Positions 19,270 to 27,757 of a stretch of DNA of 64,000 bases are shown piece after piece. The stretch is from Comamonadaceae bacterium. GTDB lineage: Bacteria; Pseudomonadota; Gammaproteobacteria; Burkholderiales; Burkholderiaceae_C. Under the pieces are notes generated by a model that was given only the letters and a program-made list of their open reading frames with translations, made no database searches and was not told the origin of the DNA. Positions within the stretch are counted from its first letter, which is position 1; every line of letters starts with the position of its first letter. The stretch spans positions 92,138 through 156,137 of the forward strand of contig CANFWV010000001.1 in assembly GCA_947450695.1 (NCBI GenBank), written 5' to 3'. A program made the translations under genes and the position numbers.

Positions 19270-21558
19270 TCAACGCTTCACGCAGTCAGCGTAGTAACGC
19301 TTCTTACCTTTGGCGTCTTCTTGCTCGACCAAGCCGTGAATATCGGTTTCAAAGCCCGGGCACTGGCTGTTGAACTCACGGGCGAACTTCAGGTAATCCA
19401 CAATCTTTTTGTTGAATACTTCACCCGGAATCAGCAATGGAATACCCGGTGGGTAAGGCGTCACCAAGCCGACCGTGATGCGACCTTCCAAGTGATCAAT
19501 CTCAACGCGCTCGGTGGTGCGGTGCGCGATGTGCGCATAGGCATCGCTCGGCTTCATCGCTGGGGTCAGGTCGCTCAAATAGACCTCGGTGGTCAAACGC
19601 GCAATGTCGTACTTGGCGTACTGCGCGTGAATGTGTTGACATAAATCAGAGAGTCCCATCTTTTCGTACTTGGGGTACTTCTGGCAAAACTCTGGCAAGA
19701 CACGCCACATCGGCTGGTTTTTGTCGTAGTCGTCCTTGAACTGTTGTAGCGCCGTCAGCAGCGTGTTCCAGCGGCCTTTGGTGATGCCGATGGTGAACAT
19801 GATGAAGAAGCTGTAAAGCCCTGTTTTTTCAACGATCACGCCATGCTCGGCCAAAAACTTGGTGACGATGCTGGCCGGAATGCCGGTCTTGGCGAACTTG
19901 CCGTTCAGGTCCATGCCTGGCGTGACGATGGTCGACTTGATCGGGTCCAGCATGTTGAAGCCGGTCGCCATCTGGCCAAAGCCGTGCCAGTTGTTGGCGC
20001 CGTTTTTAGCCGTCTTCGCGCTGCGTGATTCGCCCTTGATGATCCAGTCCTTGGCCTCGCCAATGCCTTCTTCCACTAGTTTGTCGGGGCCCCAAACCTT
20101 GAACCACCAGTCGTCGCCGTATTCAAGGTCAATCTTGCGCATGGCACGACGGAAGTCCAGCGCTTCAGCAATACTTTCTTCGACCAAGGCGGTACCGCCG
20201 GGCGGTTCCATCATGGCCGCAGCCACGTCGCAACTGGCAATGATGCTGTACTGCGGCGAGGTCGAGGTGTGCATCAGGTAAGCCTCGTTGAAGAGGTGCC
20301 TGTCAAGCTTGGTCTTTTGGGAGTCCTGCACCAGTACGTGGCTGGCCTGGCTGATACCGGCCAGCAGTTTGTGAATCGACTGCGTTGAATACACCACCGC
20401 TTCTTTTGGGCGAATGCGATTTTTCCCCATGGCGTGGTAGGTGCCGTAGAAAGGGTGGAAAGCGGCATGGGGTAACCACGCCTCGTCAAAGTGCAGGTTG
20501 TCGATGTAGCCGTCCAACATGCCCTTGATGGTCTCGGTGTTGTACAAAACGCCGTCATAGGTGGACTGCGTCAACGTCAATACGCGCGGTTTGACCTTGC
20601 TCGCATCAACACCCTTAAGCAGCGGATTCGCAGCGATTTTGGCGCGGATGGCCTCGGGCTCAAACTCGCTTTGTGGAATCGGGCCAATGATGCCGAAGTG
20701 ATTCCGAGTTGGCTTCAAAAATACCGGGATCGCGCCCGTCATGATGATGGCGTGCAAGATCGACTTGTGGCAATTGCGGTCAACCACGACCACGTCGCCG
20801 GGCGCAACGGTGTGATGCCAAACGATCTTGTTGCTGGTAGAGGTGCCGTTGGTGACGAAGAAGCAATGATCTGCATTGAAAATGCGCGCTGCATTGCGCT
20901 CGCTGGCGCCGATTGCACCGTCATGGTCGAGCAACTGACCGAGCTCTTCAACCGCGTTGCAAACGTCGGCGCGCAACATGTTTTCACCAAAAAACTGGTG
21001 GAACATCTGGCCCACCGGGCTCTTCAAAAACGCCACGCCACCCGAGTGCCCAGGGCAATGCCAAGAATAAGAACCGTCTTCAGCGTAGTCGAGCAAAGCT
21101 TTAAAAAACGGTGGCTGCACCCCTTCCAAATAACTTTTAGCTTCCCGAATGATGTGACGAGCCACAAACTCAGGCGTGTCCTCAAACATGTGAATGAAGC
21201 CATGCAATTCACGCAAGATATCATTCGGAATGTGGCGCGAGGTTTTGGTCTCGCCGTACACATAGATCGGCACATCCAAATTCTTGCGACGCACTTCAGC
21301 GATGAAATGACGCAAATCGAGGACCGCGGGGTCAAGATCGGGGCCTGGTGTGAACTCTTCATCGTCAATAGACAAGATGAATGCACTGGCTCGGCTTTGC
21401 TGTTGAGCAAACTGCGACAAGTCACCGTAACTGGTCACGCCCAAAACTTCAAAGCCTTCGGTTTCAATGGCTTGCGCCAGCGCGCGAATCCCCAGACCAG
21501 AGGTGTTTTCAGAGCGGAAGTCTTCGTCAATGATGACAATGGGGAAGCGAAATTTCAT
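19270..21558 (-). CDS. Orn/Lys/Arg decarboxylase (fold type I, PLP-dependent)
   Basis: The enzyme decarboxylates a basic amino acid to a polyamine. It has the response-regulator-like wing domain at residues 1 to 130 (MKFRFPIVIIDEDFRSEN). The PLP domain follows with WHCPGHSGGVAFLKSPVG, FVTNGTSTSNKIV and HFDEAWLPHAAFHPFYG. The cofactor lysine is in STQSIHKLLAGISQASHV (Lys397). At 762 residues it is close in length to E. coli AdiA (755), and the lysine context resembles AdiA, so arginine is a reasonable guess; lysine or ornithine cannot be excluded. It is convergent with the ligase gene, with 8 nt between the stops. No amino-acid antiporter gene lies next to it. Confidence 0.9.
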   Translation of the reverse strand: MKFRFPIVIIDEDFRSENTSGLGIRALAQAIETEGFEVLGVTSYGDLSQFAQQQSRASAFILSIDDEEFTPGPDLDPAVLDLRHFIAEVRRKNLDVPIYVYGETKTSRHIPNDILRELHGFIHMFEDTPEFVARHIIREAKSYLEGVQPPFFKALLDYAEDGSYSWHCPGHSGGVAFLKSPVGQMFHQFFGENMLRADVCNAVEELGQLLDHDGAIGASERNAARIFNADHCFFVTNGTSTSNKIVWHHTVAPGDVVVVDRNCHKSILHAIIMTGAIPVFLKPTRNHFGIIGPIPQSEFEPEAIRAKIAANPLLKGVDASKVKPRVLTLTQSTYDGVLYNTETIKGMLDGYIDNLHFDEAWLPHAAFHPFYGTYHAMGKNRIRPKEAVVYSTQSIHKLLAGISQASHVLVQDSQKTKLDRHLFNEAYLMHTSTSPQYSIIASCDVAAAMMEPPGGTALVEESIAEALDFRRAMRKIDLEYGDDWWFKVWGPDKLVEEGIGEAKDWIIKGESRSAKTAKNGANNWHGFGQMATGFNMLDPIKSTIVTPGMDLNGKFAKTGIPASIVTKFLAEHGVIVEKTGLYSFFIMFTIGITKGRWNTLLTALQQFKDDYDKNQPMWRVLPEFCQKYPKYEKMGLSDLCQHIHAQYAKYDIARLTTEVYLSDLTPAMKPSDAYAHIAHRTTERVEIDHLEGRITVGLVTPYPPGIPLLIPGEVFNKKIVDYLKFAREFNSQCPGFETDIHGLVEQEDAKGKKRYYADCVKR

Positions 21559-21697
21559 GGTGTGCGCGGCGCTGAAAGCCTAATCTGAGAATTGCGGTAA
21601 CGGGTAAAAGGGCAAAGTGTACGGAATTAATGCCCCGCCCTTTCGCCCATCTTCCCTTTTGCTTCAAAATAAGACTCAACTTAATAGGAGATAAGCC

Positions 21698-22132
21698 ATG
21701 ACAGAAGCAACCATTTGGTGGCTACTCGCGGGCGGTGCGGTGGTCGCGGAACTGCTGACAGGCACTTTTTCCCTGCTCATGATCAGCATCGCGATGGTCG
21801 CCGGCGCTTTGTCCGCGCATGCCGGAGCTGACTCTATTGTTCAAGTGGTGCTCGCTTCAGTCATTGGCGGCGGCTCAGTAGTGGCCTGCTATTTTATTAA
21901 AAAGTATCGCAAAACCGAACAGCCCAAAGACAGCAATGAAGGCCTGAATCTCGACATTGGTGAAACCGTGATGGTCGACGGCTGGAATCCTGACGGCACG
22001 GCAAACGTCTGGTATCGCGGCGCCAACTGGACGGTCATTCGTCGCTCAGGCGAACCGGCGGCCGGCGGCGCTCATCGAGTTGCAGAGGTCATCGGTACGC
22101 GTTTACGCGTTGAAAAGATCCCTACAGCCTGA
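21698..22132 (+). CDS. NfeD family membrane protein
   Basis: This is a 144-residue short NfeD protein with two to three hydrophobic segments (residues about 5 to 70) and a C-terminal OB-fold domain. The domain shows LDIGETVMVDGWNPDGTANV, WYRGANWTVI and the end VAEVIGTRLRVEKI, as in the family. NfeD proteins occur with SPFH proteins in membrane microdomains, and the next gene encodes exactly such a partner. An AATAGGAGATAAGCC ribosome-binding region precedes the ATG. Confidence 0.9.
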   Translation: MTEATIWWLLAGGAVVAELLTGTFSLLMISIAMVAGALSAHAGADSIVQVVLASVIGGGSVVACYFIKKYRKTEQPKDSNEGLNLDIGETVMVDGWNPDGTANVWYRGANWTVIRRSGEPAAGGAHRVAEVIGTRLRVEKIPTA

Positions 22133-22208
22133 TATGTGTTTAACTTAGATGTAATTTCAGTATCAGACCTAGCTTTTCACAGCACTATAGAACACACAGA
22201 AAGACTCC

Positions 22209-23126
22209 ATGGAAATTGCAATTATCATCTTGGTCATCGCCCTGATCTTCATCACCCGATCCATCAAAGTGGTCCCCCAGCAAAACTCTTGGGTCGTTGA
22301 AAGACTCGGTAAATTCCATATGGCGCTCACCCCTGGACTGAATTTTTTAGTGCCCTTCATTGACCGCGTGGCCTACAAACACAGCCTGAAAGAAATCCCG
22401 CTGGATGTGCCAAGCCAGATCTGTATCACGCGCGACAACACCCAACTGCAAGTCGACGGTATCTTGTACTTTCAAGTCACAGACCCGATCCGTGCCAGCT
22501 ATGGCTCGTCCAACTACATCATGGCCGTCACCCAACTGGCACAGACCTCGCTGCGCAGCGTGATCGGCAAGCTCGAACTCGACAAGACTTTTGAAGAACG
22601 CAACATCATCAATGCGCAAGTGGTCGCGGCCATCGACGAAGCCGCCTTGAACTGGGGCGTGAAGGTTCTGCGCTACGAGATCAAAGACTTGACGCCGCCG
22701 AAAGAAATCTTACTGGCCATGCAGTCTCAGATCACTGCTGAACGTGAAAAACGCGCCTTGATCGCCGCTTCAGAAGGTCGTCGCCAAGAGCAAATCAACA
22801 TAGCCACCGGTGAACGCGAAGCCTTCATTGCCCGCTCCGAAGGTGCAAAACTCGCGGCCATCAACAATGCGCAAGGTGAAGCTGGGGCGATCACCGCGGT
22901 GGCTGACGCAACCGCGCTGGCTATTGAGCGCGTTGCTGCAGCCATTCGCCAGCCCGGCGGCGAAATGGCCGTGCAACTGAAGGTCGCTGAAAAAGCGGTT
23001 GAAGCCTACGCCAAAGTCGCCAGCCAAGCCAAAACCACGCTGATTGTCCCGAGCAATATGACCGAAGTGTCCAGCCTCATTACCTCTGCCATGACCATGT
23101 TGCAAGTCAACAAGGCTGCACCTTAA
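22209..23126 (+). CDS. SPFH/Band 7 paraslipin-type protein (QmcA-like)
   Basis: This is a 305-residue stomatin-like protein anchored by one N-terminal membrane helix (MEIAIIILVIALIFITRSIK). The Band 7 domain follows with VVPQQNSWVVERLGKFHMAL, then PGLNFLVPFIDRV, RDNTQLQVDGILYFQVTDP and LRSVIGKLELDKTFEERNII. The coiled-coil part (AEREKRALIAASEGRRQEQI) forms oligomers. The family organises membrane microdomains and is paired with NfeD, as here. The E. coli homologue QmcA suppresses ftsH defects, so a role in protein quality control is possible. Confidence 0.92.
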   Translation: MEIAIIILVIALIFITRSIKVVPQQNSWVVERLGKFHMALTPGLNFLVPFIDRVAYKHSLKEIPLDVPSQICITRDNTQLQVDGILYFQVTDPIRASYGSSNYIMAVTQLAQTSLRSVIGKLELDKTFEERNIINAQVVAAIDEAALNWGVKVLRYEIKDLTPPKEILLAMQSQITAEREKRALIAASEGRRQEQINIATGEREAFIARSEGAKLAAINNAQGEAGAITAVADATALAIERVAAAIRQPGGEMAVQLKVAEKAVEAYAKVASQAKTTLIVPSNMTEVSSLITSAMTMLQVNKAAP

Positions 23127-23130
23127 AACC

Positions 23131-23505
23131 ATGACGACCTTGAATGTTTTGGGCAGTCCGCTGGTGCCCTGCTCTTACGATCCGTTGACCGGCTACTTCC
23201 GGGACGGCTGTTGCGAGACAGACGAAACAGACGCAGGTTCACACCTGGTTTGCGCTCGAATGACGCAAGCCTTTCTTGATTTTTCAGTCGCTCATGGCAA
23301 CGACTTGGTCACCCCCAAGCCGCAGTGGCGCTTTGCAGGACTCAAAGCTGGCGACCGTTGGTGCCTCTGCGTCAATCGCTGGAAGGAAGCGTTGGCAGCC
23401 GGCGTTGCGCCGCCGGTCATCTTGGAGTGCACGCATGCCTACGCCACCAAGGTGGTAAGCCTGCAAGCCCTTGAAAGCCACGCATTTAGGGGCGAACTTC
23501 AATAA
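23131..23505 (+). CDS. DUF2237 family protein
   Basis: This 124-residue protein of unknown function matches the DUF2237 family. Evidence is NVLGSPLVPCSYDPLTGYFR, the paired cysteines in DGCCETDETDAGSHLVCA, the CLCVNRWKEAL segment and VILECTHAYATKVV near the end. Four to six conserved Cys and His residues suggest a metal site or redox role, which has not been shown. It starts 4 nt after the SPFH gene and may be cotranscribed with it. Confidence 0.85.
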   Translation: MTTLNVLGSPLVPCSYDPLTGYFRDGCCETDETDAGSHLVCARMTQAFLDFSVAHGNDLVTPKPQWRFAGLKAGDRWCLCVNRWKEALAAGVAPPVILECTHAYATKVVSLQALESHAFRGELQ

Positions 23506-23570
23506 TTAGGTTCGAGTCCGTCAACATTCATCTGCAGTGACTATTCCACTGCTAGAATGTGAGGCTTCGC

Positions 23571-23660
23571 GGAAGGGTGGATGAGCGGTTTAAGTCATAC
23601 GCCTGGAAAGCGTACGTGGGGTTATACCCACCGCGGGTTCGAATCCCGCCTCTTCCGCCA
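23571..23660 (+). tRNA. tRNA-Ser(GGA)
   Basis: The 90-nt sequence folds as a class II tRNA with a long variable arm. The acceptor stem pairs GGAAGGG (23571-23577) with CTCTTCC. The anticodon stem is TACGC/GCGTA around anticodon GGA at 23605-23607, which reads UCC and UCU codons. The T arm is CGCGGGTTCGAATCCCGC, and CCA is encoded at the 3' end. A possible -10 box TAGAAT lies at 23553-23558. Confidence 0.96.
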
Positions 23661-23709
23661 AAATTAGGTTCATGGCCGTCTCCAACGGTCTGAAATGGAA
23701 CCACTGGAA

Positions 23710-23743
23710 GCCTCGTTCACCTATGGTAACGGGGCTTTTTTTT
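23710..23743 (+). terminator. Rho-independent terminator of tRNA-Ser
   Basis: GCCTCGTT (23710-23717) pairs with AACGGGGC (23728-23735), with one G-T pair, and is followed by eight T residues. It lies about 50 nt after the tRNA and ends its transcript. Confidence 0.85.
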
Positions 23744-23770
23744 AACCCTTAGAGGCTGTAATTCGGAAAG

Positions 23771-24370
23771 TTACATCGGCGGCTTGAAGCCGTTTCTACC
23801 GACATTGACCCTCAAAACCGTCGGCTTGCCATCTTTCAAAACGGCAGTGATCATGGCAAAAGCGCCAGGAATCAAAAGTTCTGCATTGGCTGGCTTGAAG
23901 GTGACGACAGGCGCAGATTCAGGAACAAAGATCGTTTTCTCACCGTCTTTGTATTTCATGGTCAGCATTCGAGATTGATCAGTACGAACCAAGTTAACCA
24001 CCGTCGCGTTGGTCATTGAACTGCCCGGTTGAAGGTCCCAGCCATAGTGTCCTTCGCCTGAGCCTCGGGCAACTTCTGGAAAAACCAAAACCTCCAAAGC
24101 TTCCAAGACTCCATCTGTCCGTGTCAATGTTGCGACTCCTAAATAGGCATTCGGTTCAATCGCTGTCATTGCAATCGGGTAGACCTCTTGGATAGGAAAT
24201 TTTTCAGAGATATTCAATTTCAAGACTTCTCCATTTCGCTCCCGAAACGTCAGCGTATCTGCATCGATTTTTTCGATGACACCTCGCAGTCGGACTGGGG
24301 ACTGGGAAAAGGAAATAGCAGTTATCCCAAACAAGCAAATAAAGAGAGCAATGGATCTGATATTTTTCAT
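23771..24370 (-). CDS. Secreted protein of unknown function, 199 aa
   Basis: I do not recognise a specific function. The protein starts with a clear signal peptide (MKNIRSIALFICLFGITAIS, cleavage near FSQS). The next residues, VRLRGVIEKIDADTLTFRER, look like the repeated small beta-barrel of DUF5666-like periplasmic proteins, where a strand pattern 'xGxIxxIdxxtltv' recurs. The middle part contains GSGEGHYGWDLQPGSSM, resembling segments of putative periplasmic proteins of unknown role in Burkholderiales. There are no cysteines in the mature part. It is a single gene between the tRNA terminator and the NicC-like monooxygenase gene, on the same strand as the latter. Confidence 0.7.
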   Translation of the reverse strand: MKNIRSIALFICLFGITAISFSQSPVRLRGVIEKIDADTLTFRERNGEVLKLNISEKFPIQEVYPIAMTAIEPNAYLGVATLTRTDGVLEALEVLVFPEVARGSGEGHYGWDLQPGSSMTNATVVNLVRTDQSRMLTMKYKDGEKTIFVPESAPVVTFKPANAELLIPGAFAMITAVLKDGKPTVLRVNVGRNGFKPPM

Positions 24371-24436
24371 GGCTAATTCTCAGGTTAAGGGCATAAAACC
24401 GGGGGATTAAGTTATGTCGTGTTCAAAAAGAAGCGG

Positions 24437-25579
24437 CTACACGCTCATGTCAACTGACTTTGCAACGGGCGCCAGCGGCGTTGCCCAAGCATCGTAGCCA
24501 TAGACCCAGTCGGGGTCAGTGCGTTTGCTCATCCACTGGTTGTGGTGTGAGGTCAGCTGGATTTTTGAAGTACGCTCCTTGCGGCTGACTTCGAAACGTC
24601 GAAACGCGTCTTGGATGTCGGCCGTTTCGTCTAGGCAGCGTGACAGCACCGCAGCATCCTCAATCGCCGTAGCGGCACCTTGCGCCATGTAAGGCACCAT
24701 GGGGTGGCACGCGTCCCCCATCAGCACAGCCCGGCCTTGGCTCCAGCGTGGCAGCGGATCACGCTCATAGAGCGCCCATTTGTAAACTTCGGGGCAGGCT
24801 TGAAGGACGCTCTGCACCTGCGGGTGAAAGCCGGCAAAAGCGGCACGCAGTTGCACCAAGTCGCCACGCGCTGACCAAGATTCGTTGCGCCACTCAGGCT
24901 CGGGCAAGCTGGTCACAAAGTAAACCTCGTCACGCTGGGGCGTGATGTAGTAAATAACAATGTGACGATCAGGCCCCCACCACTTGGTGCAATCGTCAAT
25001 CTGCACACCGTTGAGCAATTCAGCCTTGAATGTCGTGCGGTAGGCCACGCGGCCTGTGAACCGAGGGTCATCGGGTCCCAGCATCCACTCGCGTACCAAT
25101 GAATGCACGCCGTCGGCACCAATCACTGCATCCACCTGCCGTGTCTGCCCATTCACAAAGCGCAGTGTGACGCTCGCATCGTTCGCGTTCAAACCGGCGA
25201 GTGGCATGTCTAGGTGAATACGCGCCGGATCCACGGCATTGAACAGTGCAGTATGCAAATCACCGCGGTGCAACAGCAGGTAGGGTGCGCCATAGCGGTC
25301 CTCGAACGCAGCGCCCAGCGGAAGTTCGTATTTCACCGCCCCGGTATCCCACTCACGGTTGTTCCAAGACTTGGGCTGAAAGGCGATGTCGCGCAGCGTC
25401 TGCTCTAGGCCGATCTCGCGCAACACGCGCACAGCGTTGGCGCTCTGTTGGATGCCAGCGCCAACGCGGGCGAATTTTTTAGCCTGCTCAAATACCTGTA
25501 CATCATGGCCGCGCCGTTGCAGTAACGCCGCAGCCGTCAGGCCACCAATACCCGCGCCAATGATCGCTATGGTTGACAT
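24437..25579 (-). CDS. FAD-dependent aromatic monooxygenase (NicC / salicylate hydroxylase-like)
   Basis: This 380-residue class A flavin monooxygenase hydroxylates an aromatic ring using NAD(P)H and O2. Motifs are GAGIGGLTAAALLQRRGHDV (FAD dinucleotide fold, residues 8 to 27), the DG motif in VDAVIGADGVHSLVREW, and GDACHPMVPYMAQGAATAIE. Several stretches resemble what I recall of 6-hydroxynicotinate 3-monooxygenase NicC: CTKWWGPDRHIVIYYITPQR, DEVYFVTSLPEPEW and DPDWVYGYDAW. The substrate may therefore be a hydroxylated N-heterocycle or a hydroxybenzoate; I do not assign it. It lies downstream of two Bug binding proteins and the Mo hydroxylase/Sox block, all on the same strand. Confidence 0.85.
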   Translation of the reverse strand: MSTIAIIGAGIGGLTAAALLQRRGHDVQVFEQAKKFARVGAGIQQSANAVRVLREIGLEQTLRDIAFQPKSWNNREWDTGAVKYELPLGAAFEDRYGAPYLLLHRGDLHTALFNAVDPARIHLDMPLAGLNANDASVTLRFVNGQTRQVDAVIGADGVHSLVREWMLGPDDPRFTGRVAYRTTFKAELLNGVQIDDCTKWWGPDRHIVIYYITPQRDEVYFVTSLPEPEWRNESWSARGDLVQLRAAFAGFHPQVQSVLQACPEVYKWALYERDPLPRWSQGRAVLMGDACHPMVPYMAQGAATAIEDAAVLSRCLDETADIQDAFRRFEVSRKERTSKIQLTSHHNQWMSKRTDPDWVYGYDAWATPLAPVAKSVDMSV

Positions 25580-25636
25580 AGTGCTGAATTTCTTTCGTCA
25601 AAAAATGAAATGAAGGTTGAGATATCAGTGTGAATG

Positions 25637-26617
25637 TCAGTCCATGCGGATATTGGCTTTTTTCACGACAGGAGCCCACTTCACCATCTCTGAACGAATG
25701 AACTCGCCGTACTGCATTTGGGTTTGCGGCACGGGCTCAGCACCAATTTTGAGGAGACGTTCGCGCACGTCGGGGTCCTTCAGGACGGTGACGATGTCAG
25801 CGCTGAGTTTGACCACCACCTCTCTCGGCGTACCCGTCCGAACTGACAGCCCGCCCCAAGTTTGAGACACGTAACCAGGTACTCCGGATTCGATCACGGT
25901 GGGCAGCTTTGGCAACAGCGCAGAGCGCTCCTTGGTAGAAATAGCCAGGGCGCGCAATCGGCCTGACTGTATGTGCTGAAGCGCGCTGGGGATGTCGCTG
26001 AACATCATGTCAAGGCGCCCACCCATCACGTCCAAGATGGCTGGGCCATTACCCTTGTACGGCACGTCAGTCAGATTGATACCCGCATCCATCTCAAAGA
26101 GTTCACCAGCCAAGTGCGCACCGCCGCCCTGCCCTGAGTGGCCATAGGTCAGGGTGCCAGGTGCGGCTTTGGCCCGCGACACCAGGTCGGCCACCGACTT
26201 GATCGGCGATGCCGCATTGACGACCAAAATGATCGGGTAAACCGCTGCCAGCGACAGCGGGATGAAGTCTTTCTCGATGTCGTAAGTGAGGTTGGTTTTG
26301 ATGCTCGGCAGCACCGTGTGATGAATCACCGAGAACAGCAGTGTGTAGCCGTCGGACGGCGCCCGAAGCGCGGTTTCTGCCGCGATGATGCCGCTGGCAC
26401 CTGTGCGATTCTCAATCATCACCGACTGCTTCCACAGCTCCGACAGCTTTTGAGACATGATGCGGGCAGTCTGGTCGATCGGACCACCCGGCGGGAATGG
26501 AACCAAAATGCGCACGGGCTGCTTAGTCGGAAAGGTGTCTGACTGAGCTTTAAGGCCAGAGGCGGCAAGCACTGCAGCAGCGGCAGTAATGAGTTGATGG
26601 CGGCGGGAAATAGTCAT
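25637..26617 (-). CDS. Bug-type tripartite tricarboxylate transporter substrate-binding protein (1)
   Basis: This periplasmic Bug (TctC) family protein binds small organic acids or related solutes. I start it at the ATG at 26617, giving MTISRRHQLITAAAAVLAAS with an RR-containing signal peptide. Family motifs are PTKQPVRILVPFPPGGPIDQ, VIENRTGASGIIAAETALRA and DGYTLLFSVIHHTVLPS. DVPYKGNGPAILDVMGGRLD is the ligand loop. No TctA or TctB genes lie nearby, so it is an orphan that may work with a permease elsewhere or in signalling. It sits between a second Bug gene and the NicC-like monooxygenase, which suggests an aromatic acid ligand. Confidence 0.92.
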   Translation of the reverse strand: MTISRRHQLITAAAAVLAASGLKAQSDTFPTKQPVRILVPFPPGGPIDQTARIMSQKLSELWKQSVMIENRTGASGIIAAETALRAPSDGYTLLFSVIHHTVLPSIKTNLTYDIEKDFIPLSLAAVYPIILVVNAASPIKSVADLVSRAKAAPGTLTYGHSGQGGGAHLAGELFEMDAGINLTDVPYKGNGPAILDVMGGRLDMMFSDIPSALQHIQSGRLRALAISTKERSALLPKLPTVIESGVPGYVSQTWGGLSVRTGTPREVVVKLSADIVTVLKDPDVRERLLKIGAEPVPQTQMQYGEFIRSEMVKWAPVVKKANIRMD

Positions 26618-26707
26618 GATTTTTCTCTGTCGCAATAAGAAGAGCAAGAGATGGAAACGCAAAAATTTGACGGCTTGGGGTCACCAACACCCCTGTCAGG
26701 ACATCGA

Positions 26708-27688
26708 TCAGTCCAACTGCGCACCTGAATCTTTCACGATCTTGGCCCAACGTACCAAGTCCTCGCTGATCAATGAGGCGAGCTGTTCAGGTGTTCCGGG
26801 CGCCGACTCCACACCCAAACCGACTAAACGCTCCCTCATCTCCGGGTTGTCCATCAGCTTGATAATTTCGGCGTTGAGCTTCGTGACAATCTCTTTGGGT
26901 GTTCCGGCTGGCACAAACAAACCGTACCAAGCATTGGCATAGAGCCCGGGAATGGTCTCGGCCAAGGTCGGCATGTCAGGCGCGAGCTGCGTGCGCTTTT
27001 CGGTGCAAGCCCCAAGCGCGCGCAGTTGACCGCTGCGAACAAAAGGCATTAAGCCAGCCAAACTGCCGAAGGTCATGGGCACTTGACCGGCAACGACATC
27101 TGTAGCCGCCTGAGCAGCGCCACGGTAAGGAACGTGAACGATGTCGATCCCAGCGGCATTTTTCAGCATCTCGCCCAGCAGGTGGTTCACTGTGCCGTTT
27201 CCAGCAGACGCGTAATTGAACTTGCCTGGACTGGCTTTGGCGAGCGCCACTAACTCGCGCAGATTTTTGGCCGGAACAGACGGGTTGACCGCGAGCATGT
27301 AGGGCGCAACGCCCACCACCATGACGGGATCAAAATCTTTGACCGGGTCGAACGGCACCTTCCGGTAGAGAAATGGATTGATGGTTTGCACACTTTGTGC
27401 GTTCAACAGCAAGGTATGGCCGTCTTTGGGCTGCCGCGCCACGTAGGCCGTACCGAGATTACCGCCAGCGCCCTGCCTGTTTTCAACGATGACGGGTCCC
27501 CCGATAACGGCGGACAGACGTTGCGCGAGCGCTCGTCCGATCACGTCATTAGCACCGCCCGGCGCTTGAGGCACAACGATGGTGATGACCTTGGAGGGGT
27601 AAGGATCTGCCGCACGGGCCGGACCACTCCAAATAAAAGGCGCGGCCAGCGAAGCCGCACCGGCGATGATTTGTCGTCTAGTTGTCAT
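26708..27688 (-). CDS. Bug-type tripartite tricarboxylate transporter substrate-binding protein (2)
   Basis: This is a second orphan Bug protein of 326 residues with signal peptide (MTTRRQIIAGAASLAAPFIW, RR motif, cleavage near ARA). It has YPSKVITIVVPQAPGGANDV, IVENRQGAGGNLGTAYVARQ, DGHTLLLNAQSVQ and HVPYRGAAQAATDVVAGQVP. It differs clearly from the neighbouring Bug protein, so the pair is not a recent duplication. It lies 69 nt downstream of the FccB-like gene with no visible terminator between, so it may belong to the same transcript. Confidence 0.92.
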   Translation of the reverse strand: MTTRRQIIAGAASLAAPFIWSGPARAADPYPSKVITIVVPQAPGGANDVIGRALAQRLSAVIGGPVIVENRQGAGGNLGTAYVARQPKDGHTLLLNAQSVQTINPFLYRKVPFDPVKDFDPVMVVGVAPYMLAVNPSVPAKNLRELVALAKASPGKFNYASAGNGTVNHLLGEMLKNAAGIDIVHVPYRGAAQAATDVVAGQVPMTFGSLAGLMPFVRSGQLRALGACTEKRTQLAPDMPTLAETIPGLYANAWYGLFVPAGTPKEIVTKLNAEIIKLMDNPEMRERLVGLGVESAPGTPEQLASLISEDLVRWAKIVKDSGAQLD

Positions 27689-27757
27689 GCTTTGTCTCCG
27701 GCGTCAGCTTGGGCTGAACTCGTGGTGAATAAAAATCACAAACTCAATCATATGGTT

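Noticed and set aside
20491..21588. A 365-codon open frame on the plus strand opposite the Orn/Lys/Arg decarboxylase gene
   Set aside because: It is the antisense of a well-conserved gene, has no recognisable motif and its composition is what third-position bias of the true frame produces.
25637..27688. Two adjacent Bug genes considered as a recent tandem duplication
   Set aside because: The proteins share only the family motifs and differ throughout, so the pair is not recent.
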